Of a stretch of 64,000 nt of DNA, positions 11,073-24,947 are shown piece after piece. Position 1 is the stretch's first letter. The number at the start of each line of letters is the position of its first letter. Source of the stretch: Acanthochlamys bracteata. Taxonomy: Eukaryota; Streptophyta; Magnoliopsida; Pandanales; Velloziaceae. Location: positions 3,722,501-3,786,500 of the forward strand of contig CM034143.1 in assembly GCA_019914995.1 (NCBI GenBank). Direction: 5' to 3'. A program made the position numbers and the translations under genes. The notes below the pieces were generated by a model. That model was not told the DNA's origin, searched no databases, and saw only the letters and a program-made list of their open reading frames with translations.

Positions 11073-14000
11073 CTCTATCACGGTTGGGCTGGACTGCACT
11101 CGTGGAACTGAGCTGGACTACACTTGTGGACTGGGCTGTTGGACTAGACAGCCTTTTTGGACTAAGTTGGGCTGCTAGACAACCTGGTGTGCTAGCTGTT
11201 AGAACGCTGAACCAGCTGAGTATACAGATTGAATATGGAGCAATCATATCAAGAATATTCCATAACTTCTGTCTTAGAAGACTTGACCACCTGAATGGCA
11301 CAAGTATTGACTCAGAATCAGACTCAGAATCAACACCGAATTTATGACTCGTCCACTGCATAGATCAATATCAAGTCAGATGGCACCAACTAGGCGTTAT
11401 GGTCTCAAGTTGCAGAAATGTATATCTTAGCTAAGGAAAAGTTGGGATATATTAATGGAGATCTTCTATAACCTTTACCCACTGATCCGATTTTCAAAAA
11501 TGGAGAACTGAAAATTCAATCATGAAGGAGTGGCTGATCAACTCAATGGACTCCAATTTAATTGCTAAATTTATTCGGTTTCCCACCACAAAGGCAGTAT
11601 GGAATGCTGCTGCTACAACATATTCTAACGGCAGCGACACCTCCAAAGTGTATGATCTCAAAAAACGAGCAGGATGAGTGAAATAAGCCGGAGGATCTAT
11701 TGAAGCATACTATAACACTTTATAAGGTTTGTGGATGGAAATTAATTTTCGTCGTCCTAATCCAATGGCTTGTGCAATAGATATACATAGGTACAACTCT
11801 ATGCTACAGGAGGATAGAGTATACGCCTTTCTTGATGGAATAGATAATCGTCTTGATAGAGTACGGAGTGAGATACTTCATATTAGACCATTTCCTACAG
11901 TAGAACAGGCATATGTTCATGTTAGAAGAGAAGACTCTAGGCAAGCCGTAATGATGACAGGAATAGATATTTCGCTAGCTCAGCCATGATTTCTAAGGAA
12001 GGAAGCAGGATATCTTCTCTTCAGATAGTGTCTACCGGCAATATAATAAAAGTAGGGTCAACTTCAGAAAAATTAACTACAACTTCAAAATAGAAAACGC
12101 AGCCGGAAGGGGGATGCATACATTTTGGAAAGGCGAAACATACCCGTGATACATGTTTTAAACTACATGGTTATCCAGATTGGTGGAATGAGTTTAAAGT
12201 TAAATAGTAACGTGATGTCGCTGCTAGTAGTAGTACCGGATCGAGCTACTCTGGTAAATGCAGAACCCCAACTATCCTTTATCTCACAGGTCGACCTTCC
12301 TATCACTTTGAATTTCAGTACTACGTCCACTATCAAAGATCCAAGTAACTGTAATTACACTTTATCTGGTTCTACTTATAATGATTATCAGGAATGGATA
12401 GTTGATTCAAAAGCAACTAATTATATGACATATGACTCCCCAAATCTAACCAATACTACTAAGACAAGACGGAATTGCATTGCTAATGCTAATAGAGTCA
12501 TATTTCCAGTCACAGGAGCTAGAATTGTAGCTCTATCACCCTCTCTCTCATTACCAAACACATTATTTGTCCCAACTCTTTCAAATAAATTATTATCTGT
12601 GAGAGAGTTTACTGAGGAGTTGAATTATTGTGTGTTAATGTATCCTAAATTTTGCCTTCTTCAGGATATTCTCAGTAAATAGATTATTGGTCGTGGTAAT
12701 AAAAGAAGGGGTTTGTACTTTATTGATGACTTTTGTCCTGGCAAAGCAAATCATATACAAAGCTCATCAGCAGGAAAATCTGAGAAAATTTGGTTATGGC
12801 ATCGTTGGTTGGGCCATCCTTCCTTTAGTTATTTGAAATTTCTATTACTAAATTTTTTTTCAAATTTGCATGACTCAGACTTTACATATGATATTTGTAT
12901 TTTAGCTAAAAGTGATCGTGCTTCTTATTCTTTGAGCTCAAGTAGGAGCAAGATTTCTTTTATTATAATTCATTCTGATGTTTGGAAACCTTTATCAGTG
13001 ACCATTTCTTCTGGATTTCTTTGATTTGTTACATTTATTGATGATTGTACCGGCATAACCTGGCTTTATCTAATGAAACATAAACATGATTTGTTTGATA
13101 TATTTCGGTACTTCCATAATATGGTTCAGACTCAATTTTTCGCTAAGATTCAGATTCTCCGTTCAAATAATAAATAAGAGTATGCTAATAGTTTTTTTCA
13201 TACTTACTTTTAAAATTGTGGTATCATTCATGAAACAACATATTCTTAAACACCATAATAGAATGGTGTTGCTGAAAGAAAGAATAAGCACATATTAGAA
13301 ACTATAAGAGCCATCATGATTGAAGCACATGTATCTCAAAGTTATTGGGCAGATGCAGTTGTTTCAGCTGTCTATATACTAAATCGTATGCCCTCTAGAG
13401 TACTTGACTTTAAGACTCTATTCCAAATTTTGTCTCATTATGTTTCTTTACCATCGATCTTGATGCTGCCACTTAGTATTTTTGAGTGTTTTGTATTTAT
13501 GCACTTATATAAAAGTCAACGAACTAAACTTGATCCATGTGCTGTTCGTTGTATTTTTTTTGGATATGCTACACATCAAAAAAGATATAGATGCTACTAT
13601 CCTCCCACGAAGCGCACTTATGTCACAATGGATATTACTTTCATGGAATTTGAGATGTATTTTTCTCCGATATTCAGTTCTCCTCTTCAGGGGGAGACAC
13701 AATGTGATGAAGAGCAGAATTGGAACACTTGCTTAGATTTGAAGATGATATTACCTCAACAACAGTTGTATCTCATCTACAGACTATATAAGAGATAGAA
13801 TAAAAAGAAGCAAATAACTGTAATAAAGTAACTGAATCTGAAATCTCCTCTCATCCTTCAGTACCAGACGACAAGTCTCCAGAGAATATCCTTGGGATAA
13901 GTTCTCTATCCACTTTATCTTTTGATAGCATAATGAATACTTTTATAGGTTATTAGCTACTTTTCAGACAAAATCGTGGTGTTGCTCCAAACAGATACTC

Positions 14001-15660
14001 ACCAAATTTTGTGACACGAAAATCAAAATATCCTATTGCTAATTATATTTTATCTAAGCAGTTATCAGAACCAGTAAAGATCTTTGTGAACCAACTGTCC
14101 TCCTGTTATATTTCTAATGGAGTACAAGAAGCACTGAAAGATCCTAAATGGGCTCAGACAATAGAGGAGGAGATGAAAGTATTAAAGAAAAATGAAACGT
14201 AGACTCTTGTTCAAATACCAGAGTGAAAGAAATCAGAGAGATGTAAATGGGTATTCTCGATCAAATACAAAGCAGCTGGATCCATTGAAAGATATAAGGC
14301 GAGACTTGTGGCAAAAGGGTATACACAGACATATAGTGTAGATTATCCGAAAATATTTTCATAGGTGGCCAAATTGAGCATTGTTAGAATTTTACTATCT
14401 CTTGCAGCAAATCTGAATTGGTCTTTCCATCAATTCTTTCATCCGTGGTAATCTTAAGTAAAAAGTATATTTGGATATTTCATCAGGATACACTATACCT
14501 TCTCAAGTTGAAATTGTATGTAGACTACAGAATGCACTATATAGATTAAAGCAATCTCTCCATGCATGGTTTGGACTCTTTAGTATGGCAATGGAACAAA
14601 GTGGGTTCAAGTAAAGCAACTCCGACCATACATTATTTGTAAAACATCGACAGGAAAAGGTAACAATTCTAATAATTTATGTTGATGATATGAAAATAAC
14701 AGGAGATGATGCGGAGGAAATCTTTGCACTGTAGAAGTATTTAACCTTTGAGTTTGAAATGAAAGATTTAGGAGGATTAAAGTACTTCTTAGGTATTAAA
14801 GTGGCACGATCAGAAAAAGATATCTTTTTGTCCCAAAGAACATATGTGTTGGACATATTATCTGAAACAGAAATAGTTGATTATAAACCAGCTGACACTC
14901 CAATTATTCAGAATTATGGTTTGGGAGAGTATCCTGATTTTGTGCCTACTAACAAGGAAAGATATCAGAGACTAGTTGGAAAAGTAATTTACTTGTCACA
15001 CACACAACCGAATATTGCTTATATAGTAAGTGTGGTAAGTCAATTCATGCACTGTCATATCGAAGATCATATGAATGATGTGGTTAGAATTCTTTGTTAT
15101 TTGAAATCTGCTCCAGAAAAAGGCCTTATATTTTTTAGAAATAATCATTCTAAAATTGAAGGATATATAGATGCTGATTGGCAGAAAGTGTTATTGACAG
15201 AAGATCTACATCAAGCTATTTTACTTTTGTGTGAGAAAATTTGATCATGTAGAGGGTAAGAAACAAAAGATAGTGACATTATCCAGTACAGAAGCTGAAT
15301 CTAGAGCATTGACAAAAGATTTGTATAAACTTCTTTGGTTGAAAAGGCTACTTATGGAAATTGGTTACCCACCAAAATCTGCGATGAAGTTGTGACAATA
15401 AAGCAATCATTAGTATTGCTCATAATTCATTACAATATGACCGAACCAAATATGTTGAGATCGATTGTCATTTCATCAAACATAAACTCGATGATAAGAC
15501 AATTCAGCTTCCATATGTGAAATCTGAACACTAATTGACTGATATACTTATAAAGGCTATCTCTAGTAAGATCTTTTTCAACTCACTTGATAAGTATACA
15601 CCACTTCACCCTGTGAGTCTCCGGCTGGAACATGAAACCTTCAAGACTTTCTTTACCATG
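10953..15660 (+). mobile_element. Broken Ty1/Copia retrotransposon body (fossil)
   Basis: Recognisable parts run in Copia order on the plus strand. A gag-like region lies at about 11.5-12.1 kb, a zinc-knuckle region near 12.1 kb, and a protease region at about 12.4 kb. The GAG-pre-integrase and integrase region is at about 12.8-13.4 kb, reverse transcriptase at about 14.1-14.75 kb, and RNase H at about 14.76-15.5 kb. Integrase before reverse transcriptase is diagnostic for Copia. The element is broken, with more than ten breaks, and I cannot find a convincing pair of flanking LTRs or a target duplication. The outer limits are therefore approximate. The degree of decay suggests an old insertion. 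Confidence 0.9.
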
Positions 15661-15663
15661 AAG

Positions 15664-15890
15664 CTTTAAAATTTTTTTATCAATTTTATATCATATTTTT
15701 TAATAAATTTTTTATATTATGCTACAAAATTTAATTAAAATTTAAAAAAAAAAAAAAATTTTACATAATAAGATCTTTTTATTATTTATTTTTTTAGATC
15801 AAAACAGTAAAATTTATTTTTTAAAATATGACAAAATATTATTCATTTTAAAAAAGTTTATTTCATAAGCGATTCCAAACGCTCCCTTCA
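15664..15890 (-). repeat. AT-rich MITE-like repeat, reverse orientation
   Basis: This segment ends with TTCCAAACGCTCCC at 15876-15889 and contains the family's internal order of poly-A/T blocks around AATAAGATCTTTTTATT. Other members at 53.2, 62.1 and 63.3 kb share these blocks in one orientation or the other. It abuts the 3' end of the Copia body. No coding potential. Confidence 0.6.
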
Positions 15891-16015
15891 CACCTAAATT
15901 CTTCTCTGTCCGCAAGCTTCAAGGTGACAGATCCGACCCAATAATTTTTTTCTCTTCCTTCCTACAATCTTATGATAGAGTTAATATCTAATTGAGAAGA
16001 GATGGGGAGCAAAAG

Positions 16016-18750
16016 TGTCACGCCCCTATCTAGGGCATAACACCAAAATTATCCCAACAGACTCAAAATGACAAGTACCAAAAATTTTCAAATTTTCAAC
16101 AGCACTTCCCGTAAAACTCCAAGGGTGTAAACACAAAAATTTTAACATAAAACAACACTATATATATATACCTTCTCATGCCACAAAAGAAAAACAACAT
16201 GATTATTAAACTACACACTACGACCAATGGCTACCGGTAGCCTACCAACTATATTACAAAATAAATACAACCCAAAATATACGACAATATATAATTAAGC
16301 AACAGAGTAGTACAGGCCTCTTGAGATCACAGAGTTATCTATATGCAAAATAAAGTATTAAGATACATCAGGATACCCTCAATGTGTAGACTTCAACGAT
16401 GATGCTAATTCAGAGTCTCGCTTTACTGCCTCTGAGCTATCTGGGAGAGGCCAAGGAAAAGAAAGAAATGAGCCCAGTCTCAGTGAGGTTAAAAATAACA
16501 GATGCACCATTTAAGTTTTCTAATTCATTATCCTAATTTTTACATACTAACTTTCTACATGTACAAAAATGCAAGAATTGGATCAAGATCATTATTACTA
16601 AGTCCTGAGTCGTCCCATACCAACTCGGTCCTTAGTACGAAAGGTTCTTATATGTAATGCATATACTTCAAACAATAATCATACAATAAAAACAAGAAAT
16701 TATGCTTTTTCGCTATATAAGTATTTTATATTATTTTTAAAAGTATAAGCATAAACATTCCAATTTAATAAAAGAAATATTGAATAAAATTGAATTAACT
16801 ATAGATAGTTAGAATACAACATATTAAATAACAAATAAATATATAAATAATAAACTATAAAAATACCTAATGAATAGTAGTGAAGGTCATATTAAAAGCC
16901 AAACAAATAAGTAAATTGAGAACTTATAACAATTAAATATTTATTGCCAAACATCAATCCACAATAATTTTACCAATCAGGGAGTCAGGAGAAATACCAA
17001 GGACCGAGCGAGATCGCGTCTCCAGCTCGTCCACATATCCATATATTTAACCCGGGTACCGTGGTATTATCGTCCCCACGCGCATGGGCCCACCTAATCT
17101 ATAGATGAAAGAGAGAGGAGAGAGAGAGGATCCTGAACTCAGCCCCTGACTATCCCCTGTCTCAATACAACGCGAATCACTAAACATTTCAAAATCCACA
17201 AATACTTCAATAAATATCATTTTAGATAAAACTCAAATTAATCGTCAAACATAATCTATGGCTTATTAAATGAAAGCATGATAACATCATACGAAATCGT
17301 TTTCAAATCATTTAAAAAATCCATAAAATCATCGTCATAAATCATTTAACTCTTTAAGTAAGCATAATAACACTTATCCAATCGTTCATAAACCATCTAT
17401 ATATATATATATATATATATAACTCATCTTTCAAATTCTCATTAATACTCATTTGATACATTTTTCCACATATTGTAAATCCAAGTTACTATTTATACTA
17501 TCATAAATACTTATCATATCAAGAAAACATATATCACATATAATTGTGCATTATGAAGGGTATAATCGTAAAATGCAAAAAAATGGCAAGGTATGCCCGA
17601 GGATCAAAGTAATGTTACCTGTGCCGAAGGCCTAGCGTTAATCTAGGAAGAAAAAGATGGTACGGTAACCCTCACCTTAAATTTCTTCGTTATTGCTTAA
17701 GCCGCCACAATTTTTTTGGAACACTATCTTCTTCTTTTCAAGCCTAACAAGCACGCATAAATAAGTACCAAAGTCCATCAAATTAATATTATCGAATACT
17801 AAGCATCTATGAAACTATAACTCTACATCCAAATTAATGCATACTCTTGAATTTAACTTTCTTCCCCAAACATAACCGCATAAAAATCATAGTTGAATAC
17901 AAGCTTACCTAATTAGACAAATCAACTACTCTTAACCACCTCAATTTCGGCGTTGAATCTTTAATGCATTCGATCGAGGAATAATACCTACTGCGTAAAA
18001 AGTTAATAATTACATTAATAACAAGTCTTAATGACGACATTAAACGTAGCAGCTCACCTAACAATCCCGGCCGCCTGTTCGCCGGACTCCGGCGATTAAA
18101 GCTCCGACCACTGAAAAATTTTAGTAGCGAGACAAAGTTAGCAGCAGTAGTAACGAAAGCAACTGTTTGGGTTGCTCACGGTGGCAGCCGTAGACGAAGA
18201 AACAAATTTCGGCCAAACCCTAGATTTTGCTCCGGTGAGATCTACAGCGTAATCAAGGCCAATAAGGAGCAAGAGAAAGACGAGAAGGGTAAGAAACCAC
18301 TTACAGCGTTGATCGCGTGCAGATTTGGCGGGTTTGGGCAAACTTGCGGTCATCTGAAGAAGCACAATTTTTTCGTTTTTTGGCGGCAAAGAAATAGTTT
18401 GGAGATTGTAAGGAGGGGATGAATGGAAGAAGAAGAAAGTTAATCCGGCTCAAATTGAAAGGAATTCCAGCAAGGAAGATGGATCGGGCGAGAGAGGGAC
18501 ACGGACGAAGTTCAACCGCGCGCAGGAAGAAGAAAAGAGTAAAGGTAAGTAAGAAAAAGTGATAAGGAGAAAAAGGAAGACCTAGGATTAACTAGGAAAT
18601 TTTAGAAAAATCTAGATAGGTAGGTTAGGTGTAGTGGGTTAAATTTTTGATTGGACTCACACCTAATATACTACCGACTCAAGGCAGGCTAACCTAAAAC
18701 AAATGTAAAAATATCAAATATAGCCTTCAAATATTTTCAAGCATGTTACA
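16016..18750. mobile_element. Solo LTR of about 2.7 kb with perfect 5-bp target duplication
   Basis: The element starts TGTCACGCCCC at 16016 and ends GCATGTTACA at 18750, so it has the TG..CA ends of an LTR. Both ends are flanked by AAAAG (16011-16015 and 18751-18755). No retroviral-type coding domain lies inside, only an AT run at 17398-17420 and short chance frames. The simplest reading is a solo LTR left by recombination between the two LTRs of a plant LTR retrotransposon. It could instead be a non-autonomous element. The TGTCACGCCCC start is a common theme in large plant LTRs, which I recall in general terms only. The superfamily cannot be fixed without coding domains. Confidence 0.65.
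17398..17420. repeat. AT dinucleotide microsatellite
   Basis: About eleven AT repeats occur inside the solo LTR. Confidence 0.95.
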
Positions 18751-18777
18751 AAAAGATATCATGAACAAAGAGGAAAA

Positions 18778-21700
18778 TAGTAGAGGAGAGATCGCAGTTC
18801 GACTGCATGCCAGAATTGTAGATAACCACAAGCTTGATCACTGACAAGGGCGAGAATATAGTCGCCGAGACGCGTGGGAGAGTACATAAGGGAGCAATTC
18901 GAGAGCTACAGAAACTAGATTTGTTTTCTTGAAAACTGATGTTTAATCTATTCGATTGTGTTGTTTGTAATCTTAGTATGAGTAGTTAAACTCCTCAACT
19001 GTAATATTATGGTGAAATCCTATTAGATTATGCTTGAATTCATGTGTTGTTGAATAAATTGTGAGTTATTAATCTTTATTAGACTTGCAATTTGAATATT
19101 AAATTTGAATGTCTGATCAACTTTGAATTTGATATTTGAATTATATGTCTAATTGTATTTGTAAGAACCAATAGAGACATAATTAAAGATCTTTTATAAT
19201 TAGTGGCTTTTGGACCAAAGATAATACGATTATATGATCTTTTATTTCATAATTGTTAATGCATCTTGTATTTAATTCTATACTGAATCAAAGTTATAAT
19301 GAATTAGAAATATGTGATTCTAGACTATACCAAGGTTATGATTATAATTTAAAAACCGACCTAAAGAGTAGAGCAAGATATTAAGTACGGAAACTTTACA
19401 TTAATCAATAATAAAATTTATACTTGCTTAAAGATTCAAGCATAGAACACTAGCGGTGAATTTTAAAATTTCAGTTATTTTGTCATCTCTATGTTAAACT
19501 TCATTGTTATTTATTTAATTTTGATTTTCATACATATTTACATTTTAATAAATATTTTTGTTTATATATTTTGTGAGATTGTTTTGAGTTAGAGTTAGTT
19601 TCAGTTCCTATCGATCAAATTTATTATTTGTTATACAGTAGACAATAACTATGCATTTGTGGGATTAGCTACAATAAAATTTCTAAAATCTTTTTAGGTG
19701 ATTTTAGCCTCAGCCAATTTTCCGCGCCTTTGCCGAAAATTATTTTGTTTAACTTTGATTTAATGTAATATCTTTTATATTTATTAATCCTTTCTTTGAT
19801 TTTTGCATTTATTTTGCATTTAGTTTAGAGCATCTTAGGTTAGTTCATCCGCATTATTTGTAAAGTAAAATTTTAAGATGGCTCTCGTACTTAATAAAAT
19901 AATAGAAAATTAAGACATTCTTACAATTCTTACATCTCTCCCAGTATAGTCCTTCATGATACTGTTAGGAACTCGGAATATGACCCATATTCAAATGCAT
20001 ACAATTCTGGTTGGAATAATCATCAATACCTTTTTTGGCCAAATAATAAAAATTTCCAAAATGCAATCTCTGAATCTTGTCAAGCACAAACCTCTACGCA
20101 AATTGAAACAAATACAAATATCGATGAGTTAAAACAATTATATGAAATCCTTCATACAAAAACCAGCTGCAATTCCAACAAGCCATTCAACAAGCTCTCT
20201 TAAAGCTTGAGACACAAGTTCAACAGTTCACATCTTCTGTCAGTAAAGATGCAAATTATTTAATCAATTAATTATACAAATGGTCAATGAAATATGATAC
20301 TTAAAAAAATGTCCAAAAGGATGACGCTGAGGTGGCAATTGCAGAACCTAAATCTGAAAATAAAAATTCAAAATATTATGCATTACCCATCGATGATTCT
20401 ATATACACTGAACAGGCGTTATGTGCCTAAGCCTCCATTTTCTTCACGCCTCATGTTTTTTAAGAAAGAAGATCAGTTAAAAAGTTATTTGAAGTCTACT
20501 AAGGATCTGAGTTATTGTTTCAGTCTTATGTAGAGGAGCAGATGAAAACTGAAGTTATACTCAAAGACAATTTTGTTAATTAGAAAAAATTCATGAGTCA
20601 TGCAATTCTTATTTAGATCTGGACAATTCATTAACTCAACTGTATGCTTCTTGTGATTTTGCTTTTATTCATTTCAAAAGGCGACAAAGTTTTTTTGAAT
20701 TTTTACCATTTTCAAACAATGAATAACAAAGGCGTCTGGCTCCAAATGTTAAACTTAACGCTTTTTGGGAGCAACCCAATCTCTTACTCTCTAGTAACAT
20801 TTTATAGGAATTTGTTTTCGTTAGGATTTGATATATTTGTTGTTCTTGCATGTTTAACTCAAGGGTTAAAAAAGAAGAATCAATGGGATGCAAAGAATTG
20901 AGCTAATGGTGTCGCTGTACCTTTTATGGTTAGATGGTTTTGATGCATCATGAAGCAGTGGTGACTCAATTACACTTGTCTGTCAAGAGCTAGATAGGAA
21001 GAATTTGCAGCTATGACACAGTAATGGCTAATCTTCATGCCACTAGATGCATTTTAAGGTGACGCGGATAGAAGTCAAGTTGGCATAGAGGAAACTTAAA
21101 TCTGTCTAGAATCATAATTCTGTTACTCAGTAGAATGCAGCTGATAGGAGAAGCACAAGAGAAATAGCTCTGAAGCTAGCATATTGCTTCCTTGTATCAA
21201 TGAACTAAGATAAAGTTGTTGTAAGGACAACGCTCCGGTTATGCAATAGAGTCGGAAACACAGTTCTTGAAACAACTTGCATGCCTAAAACCTCTATGTG
21301 CATAACAAAATGATGATGAATTAGAAAGGACTTGAAATTTCAGGAGGAGATTAAAGAAAAACTCAGGATAATCTTTTACTGGAGCTGCAGTTCTTCAATC
21401 TGCATAACCTAATGTGACCAATTAGAGTTAGAAAGGTTGGTATACACCATAAATTCACTCAGGTAAGAGCTCTTGTTATCTTCTACAAATTTCTAAGTCC
21501 AATGTAGCATATCCAGTAAAACAAATCGGAGTTTTTGGGTTAATTGGATATTGGATTCTAGGCTGATGCTATCTTGAAAATTACTATTTTGATATGAAAC
21601 TTGCTAGTGATTATAGGCTTCTCATTGCTGGCTCTACAACGACACGTGCTTAATGCTTGAATTTTCAAAAACCAGTGTATGTAATATCATATGGTTGATT

Positions 21701-24700
21701 TACATGCTTTACATATATGGATGTAAAGTAAAGAGTGGCATAAGTACATGGTTCCTAAAATGTCAATTTTTGTCTTCCATATTGTATAAGAAGTTTGCAT
21801 GGAACTATAACTCTGGTAACGTATGCAAGACTGTTTGACTAAATATTTAATAGGCATGAATTCTTCTGTATATTACAAAGTTTGGTGGATGTCGGTAATT
21901 TAATATTTTATCTAAAATATGTGCATATCTAAAAGTGTCGTTTGAATCAGTTTGATAGATTCAAATTTTTGCATTTCTTGTTGAGATTGGTATACTTCTT
22001 TTGAAAGAAAAAAAAAAAAAACAGTGGTGTATGGTACATGTTGGAACACAATCGTTGACCATTGTAACAAGTTGCTCGTGTGAAATCTTTTAGGCATACA
22101 TAAAAAGGGGGAGTTTTGAGTTGATCAAATGTTTTATGATAAAGTTGTGCATAAGCCAGTGTGAACTTCAGGCCTATTGGAAATGAGATGTTAGACATAG
22201 AAAAAGAAAATGTTTTTATGAATTTGTAGCTACTATCTGTCATGTATAGCGACGATTAATGATCAGGTTTAATTTGAATTCAATGATATTTGTTACCAAA
22301 TTGAAAGTGGTAAGTCTGATATGAAAAGTATATTCCTTAAGTATGAGATTTGCTACTAATAATCATAAATTTAATAACATGTCGTTTATCTTACAAACTA
22401 GTTGATGCTGGTTGAATCATTTTGTTTGAAAGATTATTTCCGCTGTCTTGCAGGTTTTTCTGAAGGAAGTTTTTTTAGAACAAATACAGAAGAAGATGTG
22501 AGAAGGCAGCTGCTAGAAAAGTACAGGAGATCCAGTTTCTCAAGTAACCAAGTGCTACCCGGATTCACACAGCAAGTACCAGGAATCTTCAACTTTCTAT
22601 TGCTTTTTTCATTTCAAAAGGAAACTCCTCCATATAATTCCCTGTTATTTGATTCAACTCAAGATTGATAGAGGGGAGAGAGAGCTCAAGAAGATACAAG
22701 CCATGCAAAAAATCAGGTAGTTTTTTTTGACAATCTAATGTTTACATTCCTTTGTTTTCTGCATGATTTGGTTATTCTATTATTTTGCTTATGCAAAAAT
22801 ATGGTCTTATTTGTGAATTGTTCTTCCACTTTTAAATGATGATGAATTTGAATTCTTTTTCTAGCATAGCTTTTGAGACTACAATCATTATTGAATTTGT
22901 TTGTTTAACTTTATTGTTAGATAAGTCTATTTTCTTCTTTTAAATCCTATTGTGTATAATTGAGTTTATTAAATCATTTTGTCATTTTAAACAATGCAAT
23001 TAAATACACTTTATAGAGAATTTTTAATTTATAGCCCGTAGCAAGTGATTACATCTATCACCATGCAATGCGAGACTTAGAGTGATCTTAGTATTTTCTT
23101 TATTTATTTTTTTATTTTGGTTTCATTTTTTAGGAATAATTGAGATACAAAATTATCAAAGAGTAGTGCAGGGGTAATTAAAATGCAAATAAAAAAAAGA
23201 TCTCGACTACACCTTGTAAAAAATAAGAGTAAAAAATAGTAGTTGAATAAAAATAAATGAGCCGCAAATTTGGGCTAATGGTGGAGTATACATTGTACTT
23301 ATTGATGTTGAAAGTGCTATTGATTCTTTGTATTTTTTTATGACTTTTTAAGTTTGATTTCATTCATTAGGACCTTTGAAATAATTTTATAAATCTTTAA
23401 AAATTATACGAGCAGTGGAGAGATAATTTCTAAATCGACTTATAGATTTTGAATTCTAACTTTCTTCTAGTATGTTGAACATGTTCTTTGAATGCAAGGA
23501 TTGATTTGATTTGATTGTTATAGAATGCATTTAAAGGAGTTTGTAGGTGATTTTAACTTGAGCATTATGCTTACAATATTCTTTAAGATTTTTGGTTAAT
23601 TAAGTTAGCATAGAAATTGAGTTCAACTAGAAGAACAATATGTATTTTTAATTATTTTGCTCGAGAGCTAACAAAAAGATAAACGTGTGGGTATTTGATA
23701 AACATATTTTTATATCTTTTATCATAACTTTAGTGTGATTCTTGTGCCTATAATTAATCTATTATAATTTTGTGTATGTTAGGCAAATAAACCAAATGGG
23801 AGGAAGTAATAAAAAGAAGGAAAACAAGATGCAAGAAGAAGAATGATTCACTGGGATGATGATTTTCAAGACCATTATATGACCCATGTGCAGCCAAGTT
23901 AGTGAAGGTTTAAGAATTCTTGTTTGAATGAAAATCATCTCAACATCCCTCCACATGTTTTGTTTTCACCACTTCACATGTGAATCTCCTGCGGGAACAC
24001 GAAACGCTTACTCTTTCTTCTCAGTCATGAAGCTTCTTGTTAGAGTCCTCGCACCTGAACTCGACGCGGGCCAGAATTACCGATAACCACAAGCTAGATC
24101 ACTGACTTGGACGAGAATAGAGTCGCCGAGCCGCATGGGAGACTACATCGGAGAGGAAGCTACAGAAAGCAGATTTGTTTTCTTGAAACTCATGTTTAAT
24201 TCATTCAATTGTGTTGTTTGTAATCTTAGCATAAGTAGCTAAACTCCTCAATTGAAATTCTATGGTGAAACCCTAGTAGAATTTTCTTGAATTCATGTGT
24301 TCTTGAATAATTGTTGTATAATTTGTGAGTAATTAATCTTTTTTACAAGGGCAATTTGAATATTGAGTTGGAGTGTGTGGTCAACTTTGAATTTGATATT
24401 TGAAGTATTTGGTTAGTTGTGTTTGCTAGTACCAATTATACCATAACTAAATAGTTTAATATTAATATCTATAATTAGTATATTTTGGAACAAAGATAAT
24501 ATAATTATATAATTTTTTATTTTATAATTGTTAATGCATATTGTATTTAATTCTAGACCAAACTAAAATTAAAATAATTAAAGATATGTGATTTTATACT
24601 TGACGAAAGTTAGGATTATAATTTAAAATTTGGACTAAGGACTGAACTAAAGTATTAGATATAAAATTTTCAATAATAAAATTTACACTTGTTTAAGAAT

Positions 24701-24947
24701 TCAAGTAAGTGACACCAGCGACAGAATATAAAATTTTAGTTATTTTGTTATCTCTGCTTTCTGAAACTTCACCGTTTGTTTTGATAAACAATTTTCAATT
24801 TAAATGAAATTGGTTTGAATTTGAGTTAGCTTCAGTTCCTTTATGTCGAACCTATAGGCTATACGGTAAACTACAACCGTGCACCTGTAGGATAAACTAC
24901 GATATAATTTCTAAATTTTTCTTAGATGATTTTAGCCTCATCAACCA
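18778..24947 (+). mobile_element. Broken Athila-like Ty3/gypsy retrotransposon with two LTRs (fossil)
   Basis: Two diverged direct repeats mark the ends: about 18778-19716 and 24038-24947. Both contain a CCACAAGCT..GATCACTGAC phrase and an AAACTCCTCAA phrase, and both end near TTTTAGCCTCA. Just after the first repeat, about 19718-19740, is a primer-binding-site-like stretch that resembles the tRNA-Asp-type site usual for Athila. A gag-like region typical of Athila follows at about 19.95-20.55 kb. At about 20.75 kb there is a phrase close to GCTTTTTGGGAGCAACCCAA that I associate with Athila internal sequence. Most coding parts are not recognisable. It is broken, with many breaks. LTR divergence is large, so the insertion is old. 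Confidence 0.75.
20900..24037 (+). other. Interior of the Athila-like fossil without recognised domains
   Basis: This 3.1-kb stretch lies between the gag-like part and the 3' LTR. A GC-richer, exon-like piece occurs at about 22455-22560, preceded by CGCTGTCTTGCAG. No retroelement domain is recognised in it. About 23970-24037 resembles the 3' end of the Copia body at 15.6 kb (see findings). Confidence 0.4.

Noticed and set aside
17398-17420. The AT run as a functional element
   Set aside because: A plain dinucleotide microsatellite needs no further explanation.
18138-18389. An 83-residue minus-strand frame with a hydrophobic segment
   Set aside because: It lies inside the solo LTR, matches no family I know, and has no gene context.
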